A stretch of DNA of 8,838 nt, taken from contig CANJKD010000059.1 in assembly GCA_947474415.1 (NCBI GenBank), forward strand, positions 1 to 8,838. The letters run 5' to 3'. This document shows, one piece after another, positions 1-8,838 of this stretch (within the stretch, counting starts at the first letter, position 1; every line of letters begins with the position of its first letter). The stretch comes from Burkholderiales bacterium (lineage in GTDB: Bacteria > Pseudomonadota > Gammaproteobacteria > Burkholderiales > Burkholderiaceae_C). Made by a program: the position numbers and the translations under genes. The notes beneath the pieces are model-generated. The model ran no database searches, was not told where the DNA came from, and saw nothing but the letters and a program-made list of their open reading frames with translations.

Positions 1-350
1 ATGTAGTAGCTGCTGGTGCCGTCGCGTGTGAGAACGCGCTTCACGGCGATTTCGGCGAAGCGGTTCCATTGCCCGCCGGCGCGGCCGTCTTCGTTCGTGA
101 AGACGAGTTCGACGCTGGCGCGCGACGCCGGCTTGCGCAGGCCCGAGCCGTTGAAGATCACGTCTTGCATCGACTCGCCGCGCAGCTCGCTGGCCTTGCT
201 CTCGCCGAGCACCCAGCGCACCGCGTCCATGATGTTCGACTTGCCGCAGCCGTTCGGGCCGACCACGCCGACGAGTTGGCCCGGCAGCTGGAAGTGGGTG
301 GGCTCCGCGAAAGACTTGAAACCGGACAGCTTGATCGAGTTCAGGCGCAT
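1..350 (-). CDS. smc: Chromosome partition protein SMC, N-terminal 116 residues (gene continues past the left edge)
   Basis: Reading the minus strand from the ATG complementary to 348-350 gives an open frame to the window edge. It starts [17 protein letters not shown], the conserved SMC N-terminus. The Walker A motif GPNGCGKSN lies at residues 31-39, followed by [10 protein letters not shown] and the lobe segment [16 protein letters not shown], all characteristic of bacterial SMC. SMC is a dimeric ABC-type ATPase with a long coiled coil that works with ScpA and ScpB to organise and segregate the chromosome. Family members are about 1,150-1,200 residues, so only about a tenth is visible; hinge, coiled coil and the C-terminal Walker B half lie outside. 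It is transcribed divergently from queF. RecF or RecN are unlikely because the KLSGFKSF and VRWVLGE segments are SMC-specific. Confidence 0.95.
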   Translation of the reverse strand, partial: MRLNSIKLSGFKSFAEPTHFQLPGQLVGVVGPNGCGKSNIMDAVRWVLGESKASELRGESMQDVIFNGSGLRKPASRASVELVFTNEDGRAGGQWNRFAEIAVKRVLTRDGTSSYY

Positions 351-419
351 TGGCGGGGGTGCGAAGGTGGTAGGCTGTGCGCGCGTAAGTGCTTGATTCG
401 GTTGAGGAAACGCGCGCTC

Positions 420-449
420 TTGCGGGCCTGTGGGCGGCACCGATGATAC
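420..449 (+). promoter_or_regulatory. Candidate sigma-70 promoter for queF in the smc/queF divergent spacer
   Basis: TTGCGG at 420-425 and TGATAC at 444-449 are separated by 18 bp and could serve as -35 and -10 boxes. Transcription would start near 456, leaving about 33 nt before the queF ATG at 489. Both boxes are imperfect. The spacer 351-488 is the only place in the window where a divergent promoter pair must lie, which is the main support. No equally good minus-strand pair for smc was found, although TATCAT (complement of 443-448) could be its -10. Confidence 0.3.
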
Positions 450-454
450 CATCG
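441..454. repeat. Perfect 5-bp-arm inverted repeat overlapping the putative queF -10 box
   Basis: CGATG at 441-445 and CATCG at 450-454 are exact reverse complements around the 4-bp centre ATAC. The site overlaps the proposed -10 box between two divergent genes, where an operator could act. Arms this short also arise by chance, so the operator reading is an inference. Confidence 0.25.
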
Positions 455-488
455 AGACACCGCCCGAAGCTCTTCAAACATCACCCAA

Positions 489-977
489 ATGGCCAAGCAC
501 GCCAACCCGAAATCCGCAGCCATGGCGACAGCCAGGCAGCGCCAGATGCCCGTGAACCCGCCCACCGCGCCGAGCAAGGAACTTCATGTGTTCCCGAACC
601 CGAGCCCGAAACGCGACTACGTCATCCAGTTCCAGATCCCCGAGTTCACCTGCTTGTGCCCGCTCACCGGCCAGCCCGACTTCGCGCACTTCACCATCGA
701 CATGGTGGCCGATGAACTCTGCGTCGAATTGAAGAGCCTGAAGATGTACATGTGGAGCTTCCGCAATGAGGGCGCGTTCCACGAGAAGGTCACGAACGAC
801 ATTCTCGACGCCATCGTCGCGGTCACCGCACCGCGCTTCGCCCGCATCACCGCGAAGTGGTACGTGCGTGGCGGGATCTACACCAACGTGGTGGCCGAGC
901 ACCGCCGGAAAGGCTGGAAGCCGCAGGCCAGCGTGGATCTGCCGAGCCTGGGCGCGCAGACAGGGCTGCTGGCTTGA
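489..977 (+). CDS. queF: NADPH-dependent 7-cyano-7-deazaguanine (preQ0) reductase, short QueF type
   Basis: QueF reduces the nitrile of preQ0 to the aminomethyl group of preQ1, the last free-base step before the queuosine precursor is inserted into tRNA by Tgt. The 162-residue product has the tunnelling fold of the short, single-domain (Bacillus-like) class. Visible motifs are EFTCLCP with the nucleophilic Cys57, TGQPDF with Asp64, ELKSLKMY from Glu80, and FHE with His98 and Glu99. These match the B. subtilis Cys55, Asp62, His96 and Glu97 set at a constant offset of two. The start is uncertain: ATGs at 489, 522 and 546 are all in frame, and none has a strong ribosome-binding site. The conserved segment begins at [11 protein letters not shown] (546), so the first 19 residues may not be translated. 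It is the first gene of the rightward run, and its stop overlaps the next start. Confidence 0.95.
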   Translation: MAKHANPKSAAMATARQRQMPVNPPTAPSKELHVFPNPSPKRDYVIQFQIPEFTCLCPLTGQPDFAHFTIDMVADELCVELKSLKMYMWSFRNEGAFHEKVTNDILDAIVAVTAPRFARITAKWYVRGGIYTNVVAEHRRKGWKPQASVDLPSLGAQTGLLA

Positions 978-1399
978 CCCTCCCGGCCCGGCCCGCGTAC
1001 CAGAAGTTCGAGGTCGTTGCAAAGCCCAGCGCCATCGATGGCCTGGGTGTGTTTGCCGCCGAGCCGGTTCCGGCGCGGCGCAAGATCGGCGAGATCCGCG
1101 GCGAGCGCATGAGCGTCGCGGCGGCCCGCATCCGCGCTACCCGCTACGAGCGCATCATGATTGTCGAGGTCTCGCCGGACGACGCCATAGACTTCGCCAA
1201 ATCGATCGATCCCATGCGCTACACCAACCACGCCTGCATGCCGAATGCACGCCTGTGCATTCGCCAGGGCCGGGTCGAGTTCTACGCCTTGCGCGCCATC
1301 GAACCGGGCGACGAGATCACCGTGAACTACGGCGCAACCCACCACGAAGGCCAACTCACCTGCCGCTGCGGCGCGCCGAACTGCATTGGCTGGCTTTAG
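974..1399 (+). CDS. Small stand-alone SET-domain protein, putative protein-lysine methyltransferase with post-SET cysteines
   Basis: The 141-residue product is essentially one SET domain. It shows the SAM-binding DGLGVFA segment (residues 22-28), the pseudoknot motif NHACMPN (85-91), GDEITVNYG (112-120, with the likely catalytic Tyr119) and a C-terminal [12 protein letters not shown] (130-141). Cys130, Cys132 and Cys137 plus Cys88 of the NHAC motif could form the Zn site of eukaryotic-type post-SET regions. SET enzymes transfer a methyl group from SAM to lysine side chains; the substrate here is unknown. I chose the TTG at 974 because it overlaps the queF stop (TTGA) and the domain begins just after. 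The frame is open upstream to an ATG at 857, but that would lie inside queF. alkB follows 19 bp after the stop. Confidence 0.8.
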   Translation: MTLPARPAYQKFEVVAKPSAIDGLGVFAAEPVPARRKIGEIRGERMSVAAARIRATRYERIMIVEVSPDDAIDFAKSIDPMRYTNHACMPNARLCIRQGRVEFYALRAIEPGDEITVNYGATHHEGQLTCRCGAPNCIGWL

Positions 1400-1418
1400 C
1401 CACAAACAGAGCACGCGA

Positions 1419-2630
1419 ATGACGTACCAAGCGCTCGCCGTCGACGGAACCCGCATTGAGTACCGGGACCGCAAGCGCGCGTGGTGGGCATTGGCCGTGG
1501 TGTACCCGTTGCTGCCGTTCCTGGGCATGGCCGCCCATTCGTTCACCGGCTACCAGATCGCGCTCGCCCTGCCGCTGTTGATCAGCTACGGCCTGATGCC
1601 GCTGCTCGACCACCTGATCGGCGAGGACGAGAACAACCCGCCCGAAGCCGTGGTGCCCCAACTCGACGCCGACCGCTACTACCGCTGGCTCACCTGGGCC
1701 ACTGTGCCCTTGCATTTCATCGCCCTGATCGGCTGCGCCTGGTGGGTGGGCACGCAGGCGCTCTCGTGGTGGGCGGTGGGGATACTGGCCTACGTGGCCG
1801 GCACCGATTCCGGCCTGGGGATCAACACCGGCCATGAACTCGGCCACAAACGCACGGCCGTCGAGCAGTGGCTGGCGCGGCTGGTGCTGGCGGTGCCGGC
1901 CTATGGCCACTTCACCGTTGAACACGGGCGCGGCCACCACCGCTTCGTCTCCACACCCGATGACCATGCCAGCGCGCGCATGGGCGAAACCATTTACCAC
2001 TTCGCGCTGCGTGAAGTGCCCGGCGGCATCCAGCGGGCTTGGCAACTCGAAGCCAAACGCCTGGCGCAACGCGGCCAGTTGCCCTGGGGGCCGGGCAACA
2101 CGATGCTGCAGTCCTACGCCGTCACGGCGCTGCTGCAACTCGGCCTGGCGTTCGCCTTCGGTTGGGTGATGCTGCCCTTTCTGGCGATGCACAACCTCGT
2201 GGCCTGGTGGCAGCTCACATCGGCCAACTATGTCGAACATTACGGCTTGCTGCGTGAGCGCTTGCCCGACGGCCGCTACGAGGCGCCGCAGCCGCACCAT
2301 TCGTGGAACGCGAACCACCTCGTCACGAACCTGGCCACCTTTCATCTGCAGCGCCACTCTGACCACCACGCGAACCCGTCGCGCCGTTACCAGTCGCTGC
2401 GCCACTTCGAGCAGTTGCCGCAATTGCCGAGCGGCTACTTCGGCATGTTTCCGCTCGCCTACGTTGCGCCGCTGTGGTTCCGGGTCATGGACCCCCGGTT
2501 GCTGGCACTGCCGCATGTGCAAGGCGACCTGAGTCGGGTCAACATCGATCCGCGCCGGCGTGCCGCGATCGAGCGGCGCTACGGGGCGGAAAGCGCCACT
2601 GCGGCACAGCCCCGGGCGCCGCACCGGTAG
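1419..2630 (+). CDS. alkB: Alkane 1-monooxygenase (AlkB-type membrane di-iron hydroxylase)
   Basis: AlkB hydroxylates the terminal methyl of medium-chain alkanes in the inner membrane, using electrons from rubredoxin and rubredoxin reductase. The 403-residue length matches the family (about 400). All signature motifs are present: HELGHK (139-144), EHGRGHH (168-174), NYVEHYG (270-276) and LQRHSDHHA (310-318). The NYxEHYG box separates AlkB from generic fatty-acid desaturases and from the xylene monooxygenase XylM. Hydrophobic segments occur at about residues 22-43 and 45-65, two more between about 85 and 135, and another at about 240-265. The ATG at 1419 is used; the frame extends to a TTG at 1386 inside the SET gene, but the conserved start is MTYQALAVDG. 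No rubredoxin domain is fused and none is encoded nearby. Its substrate range cannot be read from sequence alone. Confidence 0.92.
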   Translation: MTYQALAVDGTRIEYRDRKRAWWALAVVYPLLPFLGMAAHSFTGYQIALALPLLISYGLMPLLDHLIGEDENNPPEAVVPQLDADRYYRWLTWATVPLHFIALIGCAWWVGTQALSWWAVGILAYVAGTDSGLGINTGHELGHKRTAVEQWLARLVLAVPAYGHFTVEHGRGHHRFVSTPDDHASARMGETIYHFALREVPGGIQRAWQLEAKRLAQRGQLPWGPGNTMLQSYAVTALLQLGLAFAFGWVMLPFLAMHNLVAWWQLTSANYVEHYGLLRERLPDGRYEAPQPHHSWNANHLVTNLATFHLQRHSDHHANPSRRYQSLRHFEQLPQLPSGYFGMFPLAYVAPLWFRVMDPRLLALPHVQGDLSRVNIDPRRRAAIERRYGAESATAAQPRAPHR

Positions 2631-2648
2631 GCGCCAGCGCGCAGCCGT

Positions 2649-2664
2649 CGCCGATAATCCGGCG
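2649..2664 (+). promoter_or_regulatory. GATAAT -10-like box in a small hairpin directly before dapC
   Basis: GATAAT at 2653-2658 resembles a sigma-70 -10 box and would place transcription start at about 2665-2666, on the dapC ATG, giving a nearly leaderless mRNA. The same bases lie at the base and loop of a 5-bp hairpin (CGCCG 2649-2653, CGGCG 2660-2664). No convincing -35 lies 17 bp upstream, and no Shine-Dalgarno sequence precedes the ATG. Promoter activity is an inference. Confidence 0.3.
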
Positions 2665-2665
2665 C

Positions 2666-3868
2666 ATGAATCCGCTGCTTGCCAAGCTTCACCCCTACCC
2701 GTTCGAGCGGTTGCGCGAACTTGCCCGAGGCATCACGCCGAACCCCGCCTTCGCGCCGGTCAGCATGGGCATGGGCGAGCCGCGACACGCCACACCGGCT
2801 TTGATCAAGCAGGCGCTGGTCGAGAACCTGCAAGGCCTGTCCAGCTACCCCGCCACGGCTGGCGAACCCGCCTTGCGCGAGGCTTTCACCGCCTGGGTGC
2901 AGCGCCGCTACGGCGTGACGCTCAACGCTGCGACCCAGGTGCTGCCGGTGAACGGCTCGCGCGAAGCCCTGTTCGCGCTGACGCAGACCCTGATCGACCC
3001 GACGCGCGACGGCGCCACCGTGGTCTGCCCGAACCCTTTCTATCAAATCTACGAAGGCGCGGCACTGCTCGCGGGTGCCCAAACCGCCTTCGTCAACAGC
3101 GACCCGGCCCGGAACTTCGCGGCCGACTGGGGCAGCGTGCCCGACGCTGTGTGGGCCCGCACCCAGCTGTTGTTCGTCTGCTCCCCTGGCAACCCGACCG
3201 GCGCGGTGATGCCGCTCACTGAGTGGCAGCACCTGTTCGAGCTGAGCGACCGGTATGGCTTCGTGATCGCCTCCGACGAGTGCTATTCCGAGATCTACTT
3301 CCGCGAAGAACCGCCGCTCGGCTCGATCGAAGCGGCCACGAAACTCGGCCGCGCCGACCTGCGCAATCTGGTCGCCTTCACCAGCCTGTCGAAACGCTCG
3401 AACGTGCCGGGCATGCGCTCGGGTTTCGTGGCCGGCGATGCGGCCATCCTGAAACAGTTCCTGCTCTACCGCACCTACCATGGCAGCGCTATGAGCCTGG
3501 TGGTGCAGCGCGCCAGCATCGCGGCCTGGAACGACGAAGCCCATGTGCTCGCAAACCGCGACCTGTACCGCGCCAAGTTCGCGCAGGTCACGCCGCTGCT
3601 GGCCAGCGTGCTCGACGTGGCCCTGCCCGATGCCGGCTTCTACCTGTGGGCCGATGTGTCGGCCGTGGCGCGGGGCGGCGACGACGTCGCGTTCGCGCTC
3701 GACCTGCTGGCTCAATACAATGTGGCCGTGTTGCCAGGCAGCCTGCTGGCCCGCGAATCGCGCGGCGTGAACCCGGGCGCCGGCCGCATCCGGCTCGCGC
3801 TGGTGGCAGGAGCCGACGAATGCCTTGAGGCCGCACGCCGCATCGTGTCGTTCGCGAATTCCCGTTAG
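2666..3868 (+). CDS. dapC: N-succinyl-L,L-diaminopimelate aminotransferase
   Basis: DapC is a PLP enzyme that transaminates N-succinyl-2-amino-6-oxopimelate with glutamate to give N-succinyl-L,L-diaminopimelate, a step in lysine and peptidoglycan precursor synthesis. The 400-residue product is a fold-type I (class I/II) aminotransferase. It has SPGNPTG (173-179) with PLP-contacting Asn176, [10 protein letters not shown] with Asp204 and Tyr207, and SLSKRSN with the Schiff-base lysine Lys243, followed by PGMRSGF. GRIRLAL near the C-terminus supplies the probable carboxylate-binding arginine. The aminotransferase family alone does not fix the substrate; assignment as DapC rests on the N-terminus ([19 protein letters not shown]) and on dapD directly downstream. 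The ATG at 2666 is chosen because the upstream frame overlaps alkB. alkB ends 35 bp before it. Confidence 0.92.
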   Translation: MNPLLAKLHPYPFERLRELARGITPNPAFAPVSMGMGEPRHATPALIKQALVENLQGLSSYPATAGEPALREAFTAWVQRRYGVTLNAATQVLPVNGSREALFALTQTLIDPTRDGATVVCPNPFYQIYEGAALLAGAQTAFVNSDPARNFAADWGSVPDAVWARTQLLFVCSPGNPTGAVMPLTEWQHLFELSDRYGFVIASDECYSEIYFREEPPLGSIEAATKLGRADLRNLVAFTSLSKRSNVPGMRSGFVAGDAAILKQFLLYRTYHGSAMSLVVQRASIAAWNDEAHVLANRDLYRAKFAQVTPLLASVLDVALPDAGFYLWADVSAVARGGDDVAFALDLLAQYNVAVLPGSLLARESRGVNPGAGRIRLALVAGADECLEAARRIVSFANSR

Positions 3869-3912
3869 CGCCCGAAACACCTCGAACCCGTCTTTCCTTT
3901 GAGCCCTTTCCC

Positions 3913-4770
3913 ATGACCGAATCCAGCACCCCCGCCGCCGCACTTACCGCACCGCACGAGTTGCAAAGCATCATCGACCTGGCCTGGGAAGGGCGCGCTT
4001 CGCTGACCGCCGTGAACAGCCCGGATGTGCGCGAGGCGGTCGAGAACGTGATCTCCGAACTGAACGCCGGCCGCATCCGCGTGGCTGAGCGCCAGGGCGT
4101 GGGCCAGTGGACCGTGAACCAGTGGGTCAAGAAGGCCGTGCTGCTGAGCTTCCGGCTGAACGACAACAAGATGATGCGGGCCGGCGAACTCGGCTTCTAC
4201 GACAAGGTGCAAACCAAGTTCGCCCACCTCGACGAAGCACAGATGCGCGAGACCGGCGTGCGAGTGGTACCGCCGGCCGTCGCACGGCGCGGCAGCTACA
4301 TCGCGAAGAACGCGATCCTGATGCCGTCATTCGTGAACATCGGCGCCTATGTCGACGAAGGCACGATGGTCGACACCTGGGCGGCCGTGGGCTCGTGTGC
4401 GCAGATCGGCAAGAACGTGCACCTGAGCGGCGGCGTCGGCATCGGCGGCGTGCTGGAGCCGATGCAGGCGAACCCGACCATCATCGAAGACAACTGTTTC
4501 ATCGGCGCGCGCTCCGAAGTGGTGGAGGGCGTGATCGTCGAAGAGAACTCGGTGTTGTCGATGGGCGTGTACATCGGCCAGAGCACGAAGATCTACGACC
4601 GCGCCACCGGCGAAGTCACCTACGGCCGTGTGCCTGCGGGCTCGGTGGTGGTGAGCGGGAACCTGCCCAGCGCCGACGGCAAGTACAGCCTGTACTGCGC
4701 CGTCATCGTGAAACGGGTCGACGCCCGGACGCGCGCCAAGACCAGCATCAACGACCTGCTTCGGAGCTAG
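3913..4770 (+). CDS. dapD: 2,3,4,5-tetrahydropyridine-2,6-dicarboxylate N-succinyltransferase
   Basis: DapD transfers succinyl from succinyl-CoA to tetrahydrodipicolinate, the committing step of the succinylase branch to meso-diaminopimelate and lysine; the enzyme is a trimer. The 285 residues are close to the E. coli enzyme (about 274), with a slightly longer N-terminus. Highly conserved stretches include [16 protein letters not shown], the left-handed beta-helix section [20 protein letters not shown], and [17 protein letters not shown], then [12 protein letters not shown] and [12 protein letters not shown]. These leave little doubt. It lies 44 bp after dapC, whose product uses its product. 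The leader is pyrimidine-rich and has only GAG (3901-3903) as a weak ribosome-binding site. The next gene starts 6 bp after its stop. Confidence 0.97.
   Translation: MTESSTPAAALTAPHELQSIIDLAWEGRASLTAVNSPDVREAVENVISELNAGRIRVAERQGVGQWTVNQWVKKAVLLSFRLNDNKMMRAGELGFYDKVQTKFAHLDEAQMRETGVRVVPPAVARRGSYIAKNAILMPSFVNIGAYVDEGTMVDTWAAVGSCAQIGKNVHLSGGVGIGGVLEPMQANPTIIEDNCFIGARSEVVEGVIVEENSVLSMGVYIGQSTKIYDRATGEVTYGRVPAGSVVVSGNLPSADGKYSLYCAVIVKRVDARTRAKTSINDLLRS
4763..4766 (+). promoter_or_regulatory. Ribosome-binding site of the pilU-type gene, inside the end of dapD
   Basis: GGAG at 4763-4766 lies 10 nt before the ATG at 4777 and within the last codons of dapD, as expected for translational coupling. A second in-frame ATG at 4792 is preceded by GGCGGAAA (4783-4790), so either start could be used. 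Confidence 0.45.
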
Positions 4771-4776
4771 CGCACC

Positions 4777-7265
<2,489 letters not shown>

Positions 7266-7269
<4 letters not shown>

Positions 7270-8153
7270 CACTGATCGACCTCATCACCGCGCAGAGCGC
7301 CCGCCTCAAACAGGCGGGCGTTTCGTTTGGCCATGGCACCACGAATGCCTTCGACGAATCGGCCTGGCTGGTGCTGTGGGCGCTCGGCCTGCCGCTCGAC
7401 GCGCTCGAAGCGAAGGCAAAGAAGGAACTCGCACCCGACGAGCAGGCCAAGGCCGAAGCGCTCGTCACGCAGCGCATCGAAACGCGCCGGCCCGCCGCCT
7501 ACCTGACGCACGAGGCCTGGTTGCAGAACGTCCCCTTCTATGTCGACGAGCGGACCATCGTGCCGCGCTCCTTCATCGCCGAGTTGCTTGCCGATGGCGA
7601 AGGCGCGGGCACGCTGGACGCGTGGTTGTCGGACACCACCCGCAGCGTGCTCGACCTGTGCACTGGCAATGGCAGCTTGGCGGTGATCGCGGCGATGGCC
7701 TACCCGGAAGTCACGGTCGATGCCGCCGATGTGTCGGAAGACGCGCTCGCGGTGGCCCGCATCAACATCGACAAGCACGCCCTGGGCAAGCGCATCACGC
7801 TCCTGACCTCGAACCTGCTGACGGCCGTGCGCGGGCCTTACGACCTGATCATCTGCAACCCGCCCTACGTGAACACGCAGAGCATGCAGACGCTGCCGCC
7901 CGAATACCAATGCGAACCGGGGCTCGCGCTGGCCGGCGGTGCCGACGGCATGGACCTGGTGCGCCAGATCCTGCGCGAAGCGCCGAAACACATGACGGTC
8001 GATGCCGTGCTGGTGCTCGAAATCGGCAACGAACGCGGCCACTTCGAGCACGCCTTCCGGCGCCTCGAAGTGGCCTGGCTCGACACCAGTGCAGGCGACG
8101 ACCAGGTGCTGCTGGTAGGCCGTGAAGCCCTCGCGAAGTACCGCTGGACGTGA
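7266..8153 (+). CDS. prmB: 50S ribosomal protein L3 N5-glutamine methyltransferase
   Basis: PrmB uses SAM to methylate a glutamine side-chain amide of ribosomal protein L3 and aids large-subunit assembly. The 295-residue product has the N-terminal helical domain (MTLIDLITAQSARL onward), the PrmB-type segment YLTHEAWLQNVPFYVDERTIVPRS (about 79-101), the SAM-binding loop DLCTGNGSLAV (130-140) and the catalytic NPPY (198-201). The paralogue PrmC (HemK) methylates release factors and shares NPPY. THEAWLQNVPFYVDERTIVPRS instead of PrmC's G-x-x-EF-x-G-x-x-F pattern and the neighbouring DLCTGNG point to PrmB. The ATG at 7266 is chosen for the family N-terminus; the frame extends back into the repeat to about 7215. 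It follows dapE by 76 bp that contain the repeat and the small frame. Confidence 0.93.
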
Positions 8154-8209
8154 CCTGCTGCAATGAAAGTCTCTCCCCTTGCTCTGCGCTCGACCCGAAC
8201 TGAAATCCC

Positions 8210-8838
8210 ATGCTCGTACTGAACCAAGTCTCCCTGCGCCGCGGCGTCAAGCTCGTGCTGAACCAGGCCAGCGTCACGCTGCAGCCGGGTGAAAACGTCG
8301 GCCTTGTCGGCCGCAACGGGGCCGGCAAGTCGTCGCTGTTCTCGCTCATCACGAAGCGCCTGCAGTCCGATGCCGGCGACGTGACGATGCCGCCGCGCTG
8401 GCGCATCGGCGAGGTGGCTCAAGACATGCCCGAGACCGATGAGCCCGCCACCGATTTCGTGCTGCAGGGCGACACCCGGCTGATGGAAGCGCAGGCGCAA
8501 CTGGTACAGGCCGAACTCGACGACGATGGCCACGCGATGGCCGAGGCCCACCACGCGATCAGCGATGCCGGTGGCTTCGAGGCCCGACCGCGCGCCCAGG
8601 CCATGCTGCTCGGCCTGGGCTTCAAGACTGCCGAGTTGGAGGCACCGGTGAACAGCTTCTCGGGTGGCTGGCGCATGCGGCTGCAGTTGGCGCGCGCGCT
8701 GATGTGCCCGGCCGATCTGCTGCTGCTCGATGAGCCCACCAACCACCTGGACTTGGACGCACTGGTGTGGCTGGAAGCCTGGCTCAAGCGCTTCGAGGGC
8801 ACGATGCTGGTCATCAGCCACGACCGCGAGTTTCTCGA
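8210..8838 (+). CDS. yheS: ABC-F family ATPase, YheS type, first 209 codons (gene continues past the right edge)
   Basis: ABC-F proteins carry two ATPase domains and no membrane domain; they bind the ribosomal E site and relieve stalled translation or add antibiotic protection. Visible is the whole first ATPase core: N-terminus MLVLNQVSLRRGVK, Walker A GRNGAGKSS (34-42), the ABC signature SGGWRMRLQLA from Ser151, Walker B LLLLDEPTNHLDL with Asp174 and Glu175, and VISHDREFL at the edge. LRRGV at the start, the DGHAMAEAH region and FSGGWRMRLQLA resemble E. coli YheS more than Uup or EttA. Family members are about 630-650 residues, so roughly a third is present; the P-site interaction linker and second domain lie outside. 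The 56-bp gap after prmB shows no strong ribosome-binding site and no terminator. Confidence 0.9.
   Translation, partial: MLVLNQVSLRRGVKLVLNQASVTLQPGENVGLVGRNGAGKSSLFSLITKRLQSDAGDVTMPPRWRIGEVAQDMPETDEPATDFVLQGDTRLMEAQAQLVQAELDDDGHAMAEAHHAISDAGGFEARPRAQAMLLGLGFKTAELEAPVNSFSGGWRMRLQLARALMCPADLLLLDEPTNHLDLDALVWLEAWLKRFEGTMLVISHDREFL

Noticed and set aside
351..488. preQ1 riboswitch before queF
   Set aside because: The spacer shows no compact A-rich pseudoknot tail of the preQ1-I type and no terminator; nothing beyond a weak promoter and a short palindrome is visible.
857..973. Longer N-terminus for the SET protein, starting at ATG 857
   Set aside because: It would overlap more than 100 bp of queF, and the added residues are Arg/Gly/Ala-rich and not part of the SET fold; the TTG at 974 fits better.
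1356..2624. A 422-codon minus-strand frame opposite alkB
   Set aside because: alkB on the plus strand has all its histidine motifs; the antisense product shows no domain and has the same biased composition as other antisense frames.
2474..2665. Longer N-terminus for dapC, starting inside alkB
   Set aside because: The extra 64 residues are alkB read out of frame; the family N-terminus [13 protein letters not shown] begins at 2666.
2579..3943. A 454-codon minus-strand frame opposite dapC
   Set aside because: Antisense to a clear aminotransferase, with no family resemblance and no upstream ribosome-binding site that stands out.
8163..8222. A 19-codon frame between prmB and the ABC-F gene
   Set aside because: No ribosome-binding site, overlaps the ABC-F start by 13 bases in another frame, and has no coupling geometry; chance is sufficient.
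7865..8821. A 318-codon minus-strand frame opposite prmB and the ABC-F gene
   Set aside because: Covers the Walker A, signature and Walker B coding sequence of the ABC-F gene; the product is Gln/His/Arg-rich shadow sequence.

Overview
The window is GC-rich, densely coding and typical of a chromosomal region from a beta-proteobacterium of the order Burkholderiales. The Comamonadaceae or Rubrivivax/Leptothrix-like groups fit best. This placement rests on the protein families, the codon bias and a C/G-run intergenic repeat of a kind I associate with those groups. It is recall, not a database result.

Layout: the 5' end of smc (chromosome condensation ATPase) runs leftward off the window (1-350, minus strand). 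A divergent 138-bp spacer (351-488) holds a weak promoter candidate and a short perfect palindrome. Everything to its right is on the plus strand and tightly packed: queF (queuosine biosynthesis), a small SET-domain protein starting inside the queF stop, alkB (alkane 1-monooxygenase), dapC, dapD, a PilU-type pilus retraction ATPase, dapE, prmB, and the 5' part of a YheS-type ABC-F ATPase that runs off the right end.

Functionally, dapD, dapC and dapE supply three successive steps of the succinylase branch of meso-diaminopimelate/lysine synthesis. prmB (methylation of ribosomal protein L3) and the ABC-F protein belong to the translation apparatus, and queF serves tRNA modification. The pilU-type gene sits between dapD and dapE, 6 bp from dapD. 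The SET-domain protein and alkB are the accessory-looking members.

No gene-free stretch exceeds 300 bases. I found no mobile element, CRISPR array, rRNA or tRNA gene, or convincing Rho-independent terminator, and nothing that amounts to a new multi-gene system. The most unusual sequence is the 76-bp dapE-prmB junction. There a C/G-run repeat with hairpin potential lies inside a 27-codon reading frame that overlaps dapE and prmB by ATGA at both ends, and the G-run doubles as the prmB ribosome-binding site. The next most notable items are the SET protein with a complete cysteine cluster, alkB in a housekeeping neighbourhood, and a possible leaderless promoter at dapC.
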